64,000 nucleotides of DNA from Sphingobium yanoikuyae (GCF_034424525.1 NZ_CP139979.1:1488001-1552000), one strand, 5' to 3'; counted from the first letter of the stretch, positions 1 to 8,409 are shown. Notes: a model not told the origin generated them from the sequence alone. Made by a program: numbers and translations.

Positions 1-503
1 ATATGGCCGCTTTCGCCCGCGTCGGCGAACTGGCTGCCCCAGAATTGGGCGAGCCGCCGGGCGCTGGCAAAGTCGATATAGGGATCGTTGCGGCTGGCAA
101 CGACGATCGAGGGGAAGGGGAGCAGTCCCTTGGGCGTGGGGCCGAAGCCGACGAGGCGGCGGTCGACCGCGCCGCTGTCCACTTCCGGCGGCGCCACCAG
201 CAGGGCGCCGGCCACCTTGTCCCGCAACTGTCCGGTTTCGAACGCTGCCCACCAGGCGACCGCATGGCAGCCAAGGCTGTGCGCGGCCAGGACCACCGGC
301 CCGTCAACCTGGGCGATGGCATGACCCAGATTGGTGATCCAGGCGTTGCGATGGGGGGCGTCCCAGCTGCCCAATTCGACCCGATGGCAGTCGGGAAGCG
401 CCTTTTCCCAAAGGCTTTGCCAATGGCCCGGACCGCTGTTCATCAGGCCGGGCACGGTCAGGATGGTGGGGGTCTGGTCATCCGACAGGGTGTGAATCGT
501 CAT
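1..503 (-). CDS. RBBP9/YdeN-type alpha/beta hydrolase (3' truncated by window edge)
   Basis: The gene starts at the ATG complementary to 501-503, behind a good ribosome site (GGAGGTGCAG), and runs off the left edge, so about 167 residues are visible. The protein opens with a short strand and a PGLMNSGPGHW segment. It carries the nucleophile elbow AHSLGCHAV (Ser near residue 73) and ends in view with WGSQFADAGESGH, the aspartate/histidine end typical of the RBBP9/YdeN family. These are small soluble serine hydrolases whose physiological substrates are mostly unknown. It is transcribed away from the small secreted-protein pair. Only the last few residues appear to be missing. Confidence 0.85.
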   Translation of the reverse strand, partial: MTIHTLSDDQTPTILTVPGLMNSGPGHWQSLWEKALPDCHRVELGSWDAPHRNAWITNLGHAIAQVDGPVVLAAHSLGCHAVAWWAAFETGQLRDKVAGALLVAPPEVDSGAVDRRLVGFGPTPKGLLPFPSIVVASRNDPYIDFASARRLAQFWGSQFADAGESGH

Positions 504-708
504 CTGCACCTCCAAATCTATGGGGCGATTTAATCACTACTGATTTGATTGACAATAAAGCTTTGCTGATGCGTGGCGAAGCTGCGGTGGATTGCGTTGC
601 GCGAAAAATACCAAATATAAAAATATAGCACCGACTGTTGGCGTAATTTTCGTGCGATAAATATGCTCTGCGCGAACTGAAGCCCGATTTTCCGGGCTTT
701 GGGCAAAT

Positions 709-724
709 TGGCACGGCCCCTGCA
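709..724 (+). promoter_or_regulatory. Sigma-54 (-24/-12) type promoter
   Basis: The 16 bases TGGCACGGCCCCTGCA match the RpoN consensus TGGCACG-N4-TTGCA at all but one fixed position, with the GG and GC elements correctly spaced. They lie about 60 bases before the first of two duplicated secreted-protein genes. A hairpin with AGCCCG/CGGGCT arms (681-698) sits just upstream. The assignment rests on sequence match only; an enhancer-binding site was not identified. Confidence 0.55.
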
Positions 725-784
725 ATGCTCCTGGCACGACCCGATCGGGGTCGCGGAACGAGATTTCAGGGAAGGAATTTGCTC

Positions 785-1033
785 ATGAAGACCATCGCCA
801 TCATCGCCGCCGCTGCCGCCATGACCGTAGCCGCCACGCCGGCCTTCGCCCAGCCCGAAGGCAAGTTCGGCAACGCGAAGGTCAGCTATGAAGAAAAGAC
901 CGACCGCTACTGCTTCCGCGAGACGCGCGCCAATTCGCGCATCCCGCTGGTCGATTGCCGCAGCAAGCAGGACTGGGCCGACGCGGGCCTGACCATCAGC
1001 CGCAAGCCGGCCGTCCAACTGGCCCAGCGCTGA
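785..1033 (+). CDS. Small secreted protein, copy 1 of a tandem pair
   Basis: This 82-residue protein has a clear Sec signal peptide (MKTIAIIAAAAAMTVAATPAFA) and a mature part of about 60 residues with two cysteines (YCFRE and VDCRS) that could form a disulfide. The start ATG is preceded by GGGAAGGAATTTGCTC. The mature sequence, with KVSYEEKTDRYCF and a DWADAGLTIS tail, is acidic to neutral and belongs to no family I can name. It is followed 45 bases later by a near-identical paralogue and sits behind a sigma-54-like promoter. A periplasmic role is inferred from the signal peptide; function is unknown. Confidence 0.8.
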   Translation: MKTIAIIAAAAAMTVAATPAFAQPEGKFGNAKVSYEEKTDRYCFRETRANSRIPLVDCRSKQDWADAGLTISRKPAVQLAQR

Positions 1034-1078
1034 ACGCCGGCGCCACCGATCCATCAAAATCAGGGAAGGAATTTGCTC

Positions 1079-1327
1079 ATGAAGACCATCGCCATCATCG
1101 CCGCCGCTGCCGCCATGACCGTTGCCGCCGCGCCCGCCTTCGCCCAGCCCGAAGGCAAGTTCGGCAATGCCAAGGTCAGCTATGAAGAGAAAACCGACCG
1201 CTACTGCTTCCGCGAAGTGCAGCCGAGCACGCTGGTGCCGCGCGTCGATTGCCGCAGCAGGCAGGATTGGGCCGAGGCTGGCCTGACCATCAGCCACAAG
1301 TCGGCCGTTCAGCTTGCCCGGCGCTGA
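1079..1327 (+). CDS. Small secreted protein, copy 2 of a tandem pair
   Basis: This is a paralogue of the preceding gene with the same length (82 residues), the same signal peptide apart from one residue, and the same two cysteines. The copies differ mainly in a central loop (REVQPSTLVPR against RETRANSRIPL) and at scattered positions near the end. About 15 bases of leader before the ATG, including the ribosome site GGGAAGGAATTTGCTC, are also repeated, so the duplication included the translation start. A TTG six bases upstream is in frame, but the repeated leader supports the ATG. The pair probably shares one transcript that ends at the hairpin near 1505. Confidence 0.8.
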   Translation: MKTIAIIAAAAAMTVAAAPAFAQPEGKFGNAKVSYEEKTDRYCFREVQPSTLVPRVDCRSRQDWAEAGLTISHKSAVQLARR

Positions 1328-1986
1328 GGTGCAGTGCCTCCTGGCGAGAGGAAGCCGGGAGGCTGCCCAGATGGGGCGGATTTTGCGGCAGGTCGCGCCA
1401 GGCCCGCGATCAACGCCGGAACGGCCTCGCTCCGATGTCGTTGGTTCGACGGACGCGGCCCGCGCATGGTTATCACGGGGCGGCCTGCGACCGATGGAGC
1501 GTCCCGTCCCGCCTTCCGGGGCAAAGGCGGGACGCTTTTTCCGTGTTACGCTGCTGCGATCAGCGGTAATCGGCCGGACGGATCCGGCTTCTTTCTGAAA
1601 ATTGCTGGCTGGTCTCGACCGGAAATCGACGCGACAGTCGAAGTTCACAGTGTCGTGAGGCGGATTCCAGCGAAATGCGCCGGTGATGCTCCTGCGACGC
1701 GCCGACGGCGCGCCTGTGAAGCGACACGCGCATCGAAATCGGGTCATCACCACGCCTCGGTGACGCGACAGCGGGGTGACAGTGAAGCGACGTCCATGCG
1801 CCAGCAGGCGATTGTTGCACGACCGCAAGAGGGCGTGAAGTTCGTGCGATTGATCCATGCCCAAGGGTAGATCAGAGACCGGCCGAGTAGGAAAGCTGAG
1901 TTAGGCGGTCTGGCAACGACCATTTTTAGGCCCTCGACGCGCAAATAGGCTTGCCCGATAGCGGTCGTTCCATGAAGGCTGTCGGT
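1328..1986. other. Intergenic stretch with a terminator and no supported gene
   Basis: About 660 bases separate the duplicated secreted-protein genes from the next plausible gene. The only structure I can support is the rho-independent terminator at 1505-1540. Open frames on both strands overlap one another, lack ribosome sites and have arginine-rich, low-complexity translations typical of GC-rich non-coding or antisense frames. Confidence 0.6.
1505..1540 (+). terminator. Rho-independent terminator
   Basis: An 11-base perfect stem (CGTCCCGCCTT / AAGGCGGGACG) with an eight-base loop is followed by C and five T residues. It lies about 180 bases after the stop of the second secreted-protein gene and probably ends that transcript. 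Confidence 0.8.
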
Positions 1987-2208
1987 ATGAAGGACGAGCG
2001 GCAATACACTGTTGAGACGATAAGCGGGTTTCTTGCCGGAACCGGTGGCAAATGGGATTGGGACGACTTCACTTCCTGCGCGCTTCGCGATGCCAGAATG
2101 GAGAGCATCCGCCGCCGCGCGTTGGCAGTGGACTTGCCATTAGACGAGGAAGGTGCAGCCATTCTCCAAAGCCTCCTCGCTGAAGCTGATGCAGAACATG
2201 GCGTCTGA
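1987..2208 (+). CDS. Small hypothetical protein with WDWDDFTS motif
   Basis: The 73-residue product begins MKDERQYTVETISGFL and contains GGKWDWDDFTSCAL, a possible IRRRAL turn and an acidic helical C-terminus (LLAEADAEHGV). GAAGG eight bases upstream favours the ATG at 1987 over an in-frame ATG at 1972. I have an unverified impression that similar short proteins occur as solitary hypotheticals in proteobacteria, some next to polymorphic-toxin genes, but no toxin is present here. No signal peptide or membrane segment is visible. Function unknown. Confidence 0.6.
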   Translation: MKDERQYTVETISGFLAGTGGKWDWDDFTSCALRDARMESIRRRALAVDLPLDEEGAAILQSLLAEADAEHGV

Positions 2209-2230
2209 CGACCAATCGCTGCTGTAAAAT

Positions 2231-2338
2231 CTCCCCCTGCAAGGGGAGGGGGGGCGCGAAGTGGTGGGGGCGCCCTATCGGGAGGGGGCCTCCCCCTCCG
2301 TCTGGCCTACGGCCAGCCACCTCCCCTTGCAGGGGAGG
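2231..2338. repeat. Palindromic intergenic repeat element
   Basis: The block begins with CTCCCCCTGCAAGGGGAG and ends with CTCCCCTTGCAGGGGAGG, each a near-palindrome. In between are a GGGGGCGCCC element and a CTGGCC-TAC-GGCCAG hairpin. This architecture matches the dispersed palindromic repeats common between genes in alphaproteobacteria. It could fold into several hairpins in RNA. It lies between two small hypothetical genes on the same strand. Confidence 0.75.
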
Positions 2339-2426
2339 ATGGTCTCGAAGCGACCAGTTTTTGCCGTCCAAATCTCGGGAGTTGTTCCCGATTGCGGACG
2401 TTCGGTGTGAATGGCATTGATGAGCT

Positions 2427-2837
2427 ATGAGCAAAAATGATCGTCTCTGGGATCGATACTGGGGTATCCGCGACAATCACAAAACTGGCTATGCTATGCC
2501 TATAATCTGGCACCTTTCCTTTCAACGCGATCCATTAGCGATGACGGAACTTGGCAGCACATTCGACAAGCCCGGTAGCCTTGCCAATCCATTTAGCCAA
2601 GCAGGCCTTGCCTATCGAGCATTTCGTCGTGGTCACCTGACCGCCGCGCAGCATCTTGCTATGAACGCATTCAATGGACGTGATCTCCGCGGATATCGGC
2701 ATTGGCTGGCGCGTGCTGCTAAGCTTGGAGACGTTGATGCCGCTCGCGAGTTGAAGCGATTTGAACTTCGGTTGCCGCATACAAATGCGGCCCTCATAGG
2801 GCGCAAGCGTCCTTATCGCCCATCTGATTTCGCATAA
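2427..2837 (+). CDS. Hypothetical protein with a Sel1-like helical repeat region
   Basis: The 136-residue product has an aromatic N-terminal part (LWDRYWGIRDNHK, IIWHLSF). A helical section follows, AQHLAMNAFNGRDLRGYRHWLARAAKLGDVDAARELKRF, whose spacing of Ala, Gly and Leu recalls a Sel1/TPR pair, and the tail is basic. The ribosome site is weak, and later in-frame ATGs (for example near 2496) are possible. The gene is bracketed by two palindromic repeat elements, which suggests a variable locus. I do not recognise a specific family. Confidence 0.55.
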   Translation: MSKNDRLWDRYWGIRDNHKTGYAMPIIWHLSFQRDPLAMTELGSTFDKPGSLANPFSQAGLAYRAFRRGHLTAAQHLAMNAFNGRDLRGYRHWLARAAKLGDVDAARELKRFELRLPHTNAALIGRKRPYRPSDFA

Positions 2838-2863
2838 GCCGACCGTCCGCAAACCACCCACTC

Positions 2864-2946
2864 CGTCATCCCAGCGCAGGCTGGGATCACTCTTTTCTTC
2901 TAGGGAGACTAGAACAAGTGGGATGCCAGCCTTCGCTGGCATGACG
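2864..2946. repeat. Paired-hairpin dispersed repeat
   Basis: Two hairpins are joined by about 35 bases: ATCCCAGC-GCAG-GCTGGGAT and ATGCCAGC-CTTC-GCTGGCAT. The ends CGTCAT and ATGACG are also complementary, so the whole block can close as one cruciform. Sequences of this type are common dispersed intergenic repeats in proteobacteria. It lies between the convergent hypothetical gene and selO, where it may also end transcription. Confidence 0.7.
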
Positions 2947-3028
2947 GGTCTGAAGGACAGTGCTGATCCACTCAATTCCCCACTCGATCAGGGGGCACAG
3001 CACTCGCTTTGCCGGACTTCGGCCTTTC

Positions 3029-4426
3029 TCAGGGCAATGCCGGCGCACTTCCATGCGCCTCACCCATGCGGCGGATCGCAGCGACCTTGGCGTGGAGCGG
3101 GGACCAGTCGTCGGACTGGTCGATGGCGCTCCAGATCGCTTCCACCTCGTCGATATGCATGGAGCAGGGCGCGGCGTCCGACCAATAGGCGTGGTCGCGG
3201 GCGCCAGGGACGGGCGGGTGGTCGGCCAGCGTGTCGCGCAGTTCGGCCCAGATGGGTTCGCTGTAACGCGCCGGGTTGCGGGGTGTGCCGCCGCGCCAGT
3301 CGTGGAAGAAGATGTCGATTGGCGTCGCGGTGGTCATCATCGCGCGCACGGCGGTTTCGGTCATGGCGGCGCTGTCTGCGCCCGGCAGGACGCCGAGGCG
3401 CCAGCAGAAGCGGCGCTGCATCGCCTGGGCGTAGAGGGCGGGGAAGCGTTCGAGCTGTTCGATCAGCGGCGGCGCTTCGCTGAGCGGGCGTAGCGAGACG
3501 GCAAGCTGGGCGACGTCCCAATGGATCGCCTCGGCCTGGCGGGCGAAGGCGTAGAGGCCGGCATGGTCGAAATAGGCGGCGGTGAAGCCCGCGTCCCAGA
3601 GCGGCGTGAAGCGCCAGGGGCCATAGTCGAAGCTTTCGCCGGTGACATTGATATTGTCGCTGTTGAGCACGCCATGGACGAAGCCGGCGACCATGTAGCT
3701 GGCGGCCAGGTCAGCGGTGCGATCGACCACGCGGCCGAGCAGCTGGGCGGGCGGGTTGTCGCCGGGCTGTTCCCCATAGAGGCGGGTGAGGGCATAGTCG
3801 GTCAGCCGTTCGAGCAACCTATTATCCTCGATATAGGCGGCGCGCTGGAAGCTGCCGATGCGGATGTGCGAATGGCTGAGACGGACCATCGCCGCGCCGC
3901 GCGTGGGCGAGGGTTCGTCATTGCGCTCCAGCGCCTCGCCGGTCTCGATGATCGAGAAGGTCTTCGACGTGTTGACGCCCAGCGCCTCCAGCATCTCGGT
4001 CGCCAAAATCTCGCGCACGCCGCCCTTGAGCGTCAGGCGGCCGTCACCGAAGCGGCTATAGGGGGTCTGGCCCGATCCCTTGGTGCCAAGGTCGAGCAGG
4101 CGGCCATCCGCGTCGCGCATCTGCGCGAACAGGAAGCCGCGGCCGTCGCCGATATCGGGATTATAATGGCGGAACTGATGGCCATGGTAGCGCAGGGCGA
4201 GCGGTTGGGGGAGCGTGCCGGGCAGGGGCGCGAAGCGGCCGAAATGGGCGATCCACTCTTCGTCGCTCAGATGGTCGAGGCCGACCGATGCGGCAGCGCG
4301 GTCATTGCGGAAGCGCAACAGGGTCTGCGGAAAGTCCGCAGCATGCACCGGATCGGCGATGTCGGGCATCAGCGCGGTGATTTCCGTGGCGGGGTGGTAA
4401 TTGGCGGCTTGCGGCTTGTTGTCCAT
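3029..4426 (-). CDS. selO: SelO/YdiU family pseudokinase-fold protein adenylyltransferase
   Basis: The 465-residue product aligns by eye over its length with the SelO/YdiU (UPF0061) family, usually 470-490 residues in bacteria. Visible signatures are ALRYHGHQFRHYNPDIGDGRG near the N-terminus, DLGTKGSGQTPYSRFGDGRLTLKGGVRE, and the hallmark HGVLNSDNINVTGESFDYGPW, which holds the metal-binding Asn and Asp. Family members transfer AMP from ATP to Ser/Thr/Tyr of target proteins and are linked to redox stress. The C-terminus (GSAPALP) shows no terminal redox cysteine motif. The start is 37 bases from that of a divergent hydrolase, so each promoter must reach into the other gene. Confidence 0.93.
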   Translation of the reverse strand: MDNKPQAANYHPATEITALMPDIADPVHAADFPQTLLRFRNDRAAASVGLDHLSDEEWIAHFGRFAPLPGTLPQPLALRYHGHQFRHYNPDIGDGRGFLFAQMRDADGRLLDLGTKGSGQTPYSRFGDGRLTLKGGVREILATEMLEALGVNTSKTFSIIETGEALERNDEPSPTRGAAMVRLSHSHIRIGSFQRAAYIEDNRLLERLTDYALTRLYGEQPGDNPPAQLLGRVVDRTADLAASYMVAGFVHGVLNSDNINVTGESFDYGPWRFTPLWDAGFTAAYFDHAGLYAFARQAEAIHWDVAQLAVSLRPLSEAPPLIEQLERFPALYAQAMQRRFCWRLGVLPGADSAAMTETAVRAMMTTATPIDIFFHDWRGGTPRNPARYSEPIWAELRDTLADHPPVPGARDHAYWSDAAPCSMHIDEVEAIWSAIDQSDDWSPLHAKVAAIRRMGEAHGSAPALP

Positions 4427-4463
4427 GCGGCGATATGGGGGAGCATGGGCGGAAGGATCAAGC

Positions 4464-5333
4464 TTGACCGGCTATAGTGACGCATATTGGTGGTCCCCGG
4501 ATGGACTGCGGCTGCATTATCGCGACTATGCGGGCGGCGAGGACGGGCGGCCGCCCGTGCTGTGCCTGCCGGGGCTGACCCGCAATGCGCGCGATTTCGA
4601 GCCGCTGGCGCAGCGGCTGGCGGGCGAGTGGCGGGTGATCTGCCCGGATATGCGGGGGCGCGCCGAAAGCGCCTATGCCAAGGATCCGATGAGCTATGTG
4701 CCGCTCACCTATTTGCAGGATATCGGCCGGTTGCTGGCGGACCTGGCGATCACCCGCTTCGTCGCGGTCGGCACGTCGCTGGGCGGGATCATCACCATGC
4801 TGATCGCCGCGACCCATCGCGAATGGCTGGCGGGCGCGGTGCTGAACGATGTCGGCCCGACGCTGGACGAGGCGGGGCTGGACCGGATTCGCGGCTATGT
4901 GGGCGTGGGCCAGTCGCACCCCAGCTGGGTCCATGCGGCCCGCGCGCTGGAGGAAGCGAATGGCGATGTCTATCCGGCCTATGGGCTGGAGCAGTGGCTG
5001 GCCATGGCCAAGCGGCTCTATCGGCTGAACAGCGGCGGGCGGATCGTGCTCGACTATGACATGCGCATCGCCGAGCCGCTGCGCGCGCCCGGTGGCGAGG
5101 CGGGGGTCGACATGTGGCCGGTAATGGCGGCTTTTCAGGATATTCCGACCCTGTTGCTGCGTGGCGGCCGGTCGGACCTGCTGAGCGCGCCGACGGCGGA
5201 ACGGATGGCGCGCGAGGTGGGGGCAAGCGCGGAACTGGTGACGGTGCCCGATGTCGGCCATGCGCCCGCGCTGGACGAGCCGGCGGCGGTGGCCGGGATC
5301 GACCGCCTGCTGGAACGCGTGCTGCGTGGCTGA
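4464..5333 (+). CDS. Alpha/beta-fold hydrolase
   Basis: I place the start at TTG 4464, seven bases after GGAAGGA, giving 289 residues beginning MTGYSDAYWW. Further upstream in-frame starts would overlap the divergent selO gene. The fold is complete: oxyanion region CLPGLTRNARDF, nucleophile elbow GTSLGG (Ser near residue 102), acid RSDLLS and catalytic VGHAPALDEP. Such proteins include esterases, lactonases and C-C hydrolases; the substrate cannot be read here. A glycosyltransferase gene follows after 13 bases, suggesting co-transcription. Confidence 0.88.
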   Translation: MTGYSDAYWWSPDGLRLHYRDYAGGEDGRPPVLCLPGLTRNARDFEPLAQRLAGEWRVICPDMRGRAESAYAKDPMSYVPLTYLQDIGRLLADLAITRFVAVGTSLGGIITMLIAATHREWLAGAVLNDVGPTLDEAGLDRIRGYVGVGQSHPSWVHAARALEEANGDVYPAYGLEQWLAMAKRLYRLNSGGRIVLDYDMRIAEPLRAPGGEAGVDMWPVMAAFQDIPTLLLRGGRSDLLSAPTAERMAREVGASAELVTVPDVGHAPALDEPAAVAGIDRLLERVLRG

Positions 5334-5346
5334 TGGTGGTGGCGTG

Positions 5347-6480
5347 ATGCGGGGGGATCCGCCGCGCATCCTGCATATCCATGGCAGCTTCACCCTGGGC
5401 GGCAAGGAAGCCCGCGCGATCCGGCTGATGAACATCTGGGGCGACAAGGCGCGGCACAGCATCGTCAGCGCCGCGCCCGAGGCGCTGGGTGCCCGCAGCG
5501 CGATCGGGCCGCAGGTGCCGGTCGATTTTCCCGAAGCGCCGCCCTTTGCCGGGCGGCCGGGGCTGGCCCGGTTCCGCGCGATCGCGCAGTTCCTGTCCGG
5601 CTATGACCTGGTGCTGGGCTATAATTGGGGGGCGATGGACGGGGTGATGGCGCACCGGCTGTTTGCCCGGTCGATGAGGCTGCCGCCGCTGATCCATCAT
5701 GAGGATGGCTTCAACGCCGATGAGGCGGCGGGGCTGAAGCCGCAGCGCAATCTCTATCGGCGCATGGCGCTGGGCCGGGCGCAGGCGCTGGTGGTGCCCT
5801 CGGCGCGGCTGGAGCGGATCGCGCATCAGGCGTGGAAGCAGCCGGCGGGCAAGGTGCATCTGATCCGCAACGGCATCGATGTGGCGCGCTATGCGCAGGC
5901 ACCGGCACCGGATGCGATACCGGGGCTGGTGCGCACGCCGGGCAAGCTGCTGGTCGGCACGCTGGCGGGGTTGCGCGCGGTCAAGAATATTCCCCGGCTG
6001 GTGCGCGCGGTGGCCGCCCATCGCGAGCGGTTGCAACTGGTGGTGGTGGGCGAGGGACCGGAGCGCGACGCGATCCTGGCAGAGGCGGCGGCGCAGGGGC
6101 TGGACGATATCTGCCTGGCTGGGTTCATGACCGATCCCTGGCGCTTCGTCGGCCTGTTCGACATTTTTGCCCTGTCGTCGGACAGCGAGCAGTTCCCGAT
6201 CTCGCTGGTCGAGGCGATGGCGGCCGGACTGCCGGTGGCCTCCACCGATGTCGGCGACGTTGCCAATATGGTGGCGCCGGCCAATCGACCCTTCGTCGCG
6301 GCGGACGAGCAGGGGCTGGCCGACGCGCTTGGGACGCTGGCCGCAGACGCGGAATTGCGCGCTACATTGGGGGCGGCAAACCGGGCGCGGGCGCAGCGCG
6401 ATTATGACGAAAAGACCATGGTCGACGCCTATGCCGCATTATATGGCGAGGCTCTGGCCAGCCCCCACATTTTGCGCTAG
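5347..6480 (+). CDS. GT4-like glycosyltransferase (GT-B fold)
   Basis: The 377-residue product opens RILHIHGSFTLGGKEARAIRLM, the glycine-rich acceptor-domain loop of GT-B enzymes. It contains VHLIRNGIDVARY and VGTLAGLRAVKNIPRLVRAV at the domain junction, then SSDSEQFPISLVEAMAAGLPVASTDVGD, the donor-binding region of GT4 with its conserved EA pair. It probably transfers a sugar from a nucleotide donor to a lipid or polysaccharide at the inner face of the membrane. No other polysaccharide genes are nearby. GTG at 5344 is an alternative start. Confidence 0.85.
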   Translation: MRGDPPRILHIHGSFTLGGKEARAIRLMNIWGDKARHSIVSAAPEALGARSAIGPQVPVDFPEAPPFAGRPGLARFRAIAQFLSGYDLVLGYNWGAMDGVMAHRLFARSMRLPPLIHHEDGFNADEAAGLKPQRNLYRRMALGRAQALVVPSARLERIAHQAWKQPAGKVHLIRNGIDVARYAQAPAPDAIPGLVRTPGKLLVGTLAGLRAVKNIPRLVRAVAAHRERLQLVVVGEGPERDAILAEAAAQGLDDICLAGFMTDPWRFVGLFDIFALSSDSEQFPISLVEAMAAGLPVASTDVGDVANMVAPANRPFVAADEQGLADALGTLAADAELRATLGAANRARAQRDYDEKTMVDAYAALYGEALASPHILR

Positions 6481-6573
6481 GGCGCCCTACAGTTCGTCAT
6501 CCCTGACAAAAACTGTTATAGGACGACATTTCAACCGGTCTGGGGAGGCCGGTTCATTTCGCGGGAGAAGTCG

Positions 6574-7977
6574 TTGTTCAAGGGTTTGAAACCCATCGTC
6601 TATGGTGGCCGTGAAGTCTGGCCGCTGGTCGAAGGTGGCAAGGGTGTTGCTGTTTCCAACCATGCCAGTTCGGGCGCCTGGGCGGCTGCCGGGGGCATCG
6701 GCACGGTATCGGCGGTCAATGCCGACAGCTATGACTCCATGGGCAATATCATCCCGCAAATCTATCATGGCCGCACCCGCCGCGACCGCCATGAGGAGCT
6801 GATCGCCTATGCCATCGACGGTGCCGTCGAGCAGGTGAAGCGCGCCTATGAGATTGCCGGCGGCAAGGGCGCGATCAACATCAACGTGCTGTGGGAAATG
6901 GGCGGTGCGCAGCGCGTGCTGCACGGCGTTCTGGAAAAGACCAAGGGCATGGTCGCCGGCGTCACCTGTGGCGCGGGCATGCCCTACAAGCTCAGCGAAA
7001 TCGCTGCCTCCTACAATGTCAGCTATCTGCCGATCGTGTCGTCGGGCCGTGCCTTCCGCGCGCTGTGGAAGCGCGCTTATTCCAAGGCATCGGAATGGCT
7101 GGGCGCAGTGGTCTATGAAGATCCCTGGCTGGCCGGCGGCCATAACGGCCTGTCGAACGCGGAAGATCCGCGCGCGCCGCAGGATCCCTATCCCCGCGTG
7201 CGCGACCTGCGCGCCACGATGCGCGAAGGCGGCATTTCCGATGATGTGCCGATCGTCATGGCCGGCGGCGTCTGGGCGCTCAAGGACTGGAACGACTGGA
7301 TCGACAATCCCGAGCTGGGCGCGATCATGTTCCAGTTCGGCACCCGTCCGCTGCTGACCCAGGAAAGCCCGATCCCGCAGGATTGGAAGGACCGGCTGAT
7401 GCAGCTGGAACCGGGCGACGTGCTGCTGCACAAATTCTCGCCCACCGGCTTCTACAGCTCGGCGATCCGCAATCCCTTCCTGCGCTCGCTCGAAGCGCGG
7501 TCGGACCGCCAGATCCCGTTCAGCACCGAGCAGGCGGGCGATCATACCCATCAGCTCGATGCCGGCGTGAAGGGCAAGAATTTCTGGGTGACGGTCGGCG
7601 ACCTGCTGCGCGCGCGCGAATGGGTGGGCCAGGGCTTCACCTCCGCGCTCAAGACGCCGGACAACACGCTCGTCTTCGTGACCGAGGAAGAGAAGGCGGA
7701 AATCCGCAAGGACCAGACCGACTGCATGGGCTGCCTGTCGCAGTGTAGCTTTTCCAGCTGGATGGACAGCGAGACCAACTCGACCGGTCGCCTGGCTGAT
7801 CCGCGCAGCTTCTGCATCCAGAAGTCGCTGCAGGAATCGGTCCATGGCGGCGACCTGGACAAGAATCTGCTGTTTGCCGGCCATGCCGCCTATCGCTTCA
7901 AGCAGGACCCCTTCTATTCGAACGGGTTCGTGCCGACCGTGAAGCAGCTGGTCGACCGCATCCTGACCGGCGACTGA
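6574..7977 (+). CDS. NAD(P)H-dependent flavin oxidoreductase, nitronate monooxygenase family
   Basis: The gene starts with TTG after GGGAGAAG and encodes 467 residues. It has a TIM-barrel with FMN-binding features of the 2-nitropropane dioxygenase/NMO family: GTVSAVNADSY, GVTCGAGMP, LPIVSSGRAFRAL, VMAGGVWALKDW and FQFGTRPLLT. It is about 100 residues longer than classical NMOs. The extra C-terminal part holds DCMGCLSQCSF and a further Cys (SFCIQ), which might bind metal. Flavin binding is expected from the family; true substrate unknown. A DUF2093 gene overlaps its stop codon. Confidence 0.85.
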   Translation: MFKGLKPIVYGGREVWPLVEGGKGVAVSNHASSGAWAAAGGIGTVSAVNADSYDSMGNIIPQIYHGRTRRDRHEELIAYAIDGAVEQVKRAYEIAGGKGAININVLWEMGGAQRVLHGVLEKTKGMVAGVTCGAGMPYKLSEIAASYNVSYLPIVSSGRAFRALWKRAYSKASEWLGAVVYEDPWLAGGHNGLSNAEDPRAPQDPYPRVRDLRATMREGGISDDVPIVMAGGVWALKDWNDWIDNPELGAIMFQFGTRPLLTQESPIPQDWKDRLMQLEPGDVLLHKFSPTGFYSSAIRNPFLRSLEARSDRQIPFSTEQAGDHTHQLDAGVKGKNFWVTVGDLLRAREWVGQGFTSALKTPDNTLVFVTEEEKAEIRKDQTDCMGCLSQCSFSSWMDSETNSTGRLADPRSFCIQKSLQESVHGGDLDKNLLFAGHAAYRFKQDPFYSNGFVPTVKQLVDRILTGD

Positions 7978-8192
7978 TGGCGGCGGATATTCAGGGGCTG
8001 GCGGTGTTGCATTATGACACGCCGCATTTCGACGTGGTACGGCCGGGGCAGTTCGTGCTCTGCGCCGTATCGGGCGCGCGAATCGACCTCGACGATCTGA
8101 AATATTGGAGCGCCGAGTTTCAGGAAGCCTATCGCGGGCCGGAGGAGGCGACAGCCTCCTTCCTGCGCCACCGCGGTGCAGCATTTCGCTGA
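7977..8192 (+). CDS. DUF2093 family protein
   Basis: This 71-residue protein shares the TGATG overlap with the preceding flavoenzyme gene, so the two are probably translationally coupled. The sequence AVLHYDTPHFDVVRPGQFVLCAVSGARIDLDDLKYWSAEFQEAY matches the pattern I associate with DUF2093, a small alphaproteobacterial family. The function of the family is unknown. No signal peptide or membrane helix is visible. Confidence 0.8.
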   Translation: MAADIQGLAVLHYDTPHFDVVRPGQFVLCAVSGARIDLDDLKYWSAEFQEAYRGPEEATASFLRHRGAAFR

Positions 8193-8409
8193 ACCGCGGT
8201 AAGCGCCTGACACTATTCGGCTTTTTGGCATCGTTCTATTAGTTGAATGACCGCTGTGCGCTGCGGCGAAAATTTCAAGATGTTGCGATTTCCATTCATC
8301 GCCCTGGTGGCACGTTTTGTCGTGAGATTGCTGTTCCCACGTCCATTTATCTGATGTATTCTTCCTCAACAGGCGGCGCAGATCGTCTTTTGGGTGAAGG
8401 ATGTGTCAG

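Noticed and set aside
530..1864. A 444-codon open frame on the minus strand across the small secreted-protein genes
   Set aside because: It is antisense to two genes with signal peptides and ribosome sites, its translation is a low-complexity Arg/Gly-rich mixture with an internal duplication that mirrors the plus-strand duplication, and it has no ribosome site.
2231..2946. CRISPR-like repeats
   Set aside because: The repeated units are palindromic hairpins without regular spacers and no cas genes are present.
2535..2975. A minus-strand frame beginning inside the paired-hairpin repeat
   Set aside because: Its N-terminal residues (MPAKAGIP) are the typical translation of this repeat type, which often gives false genes.
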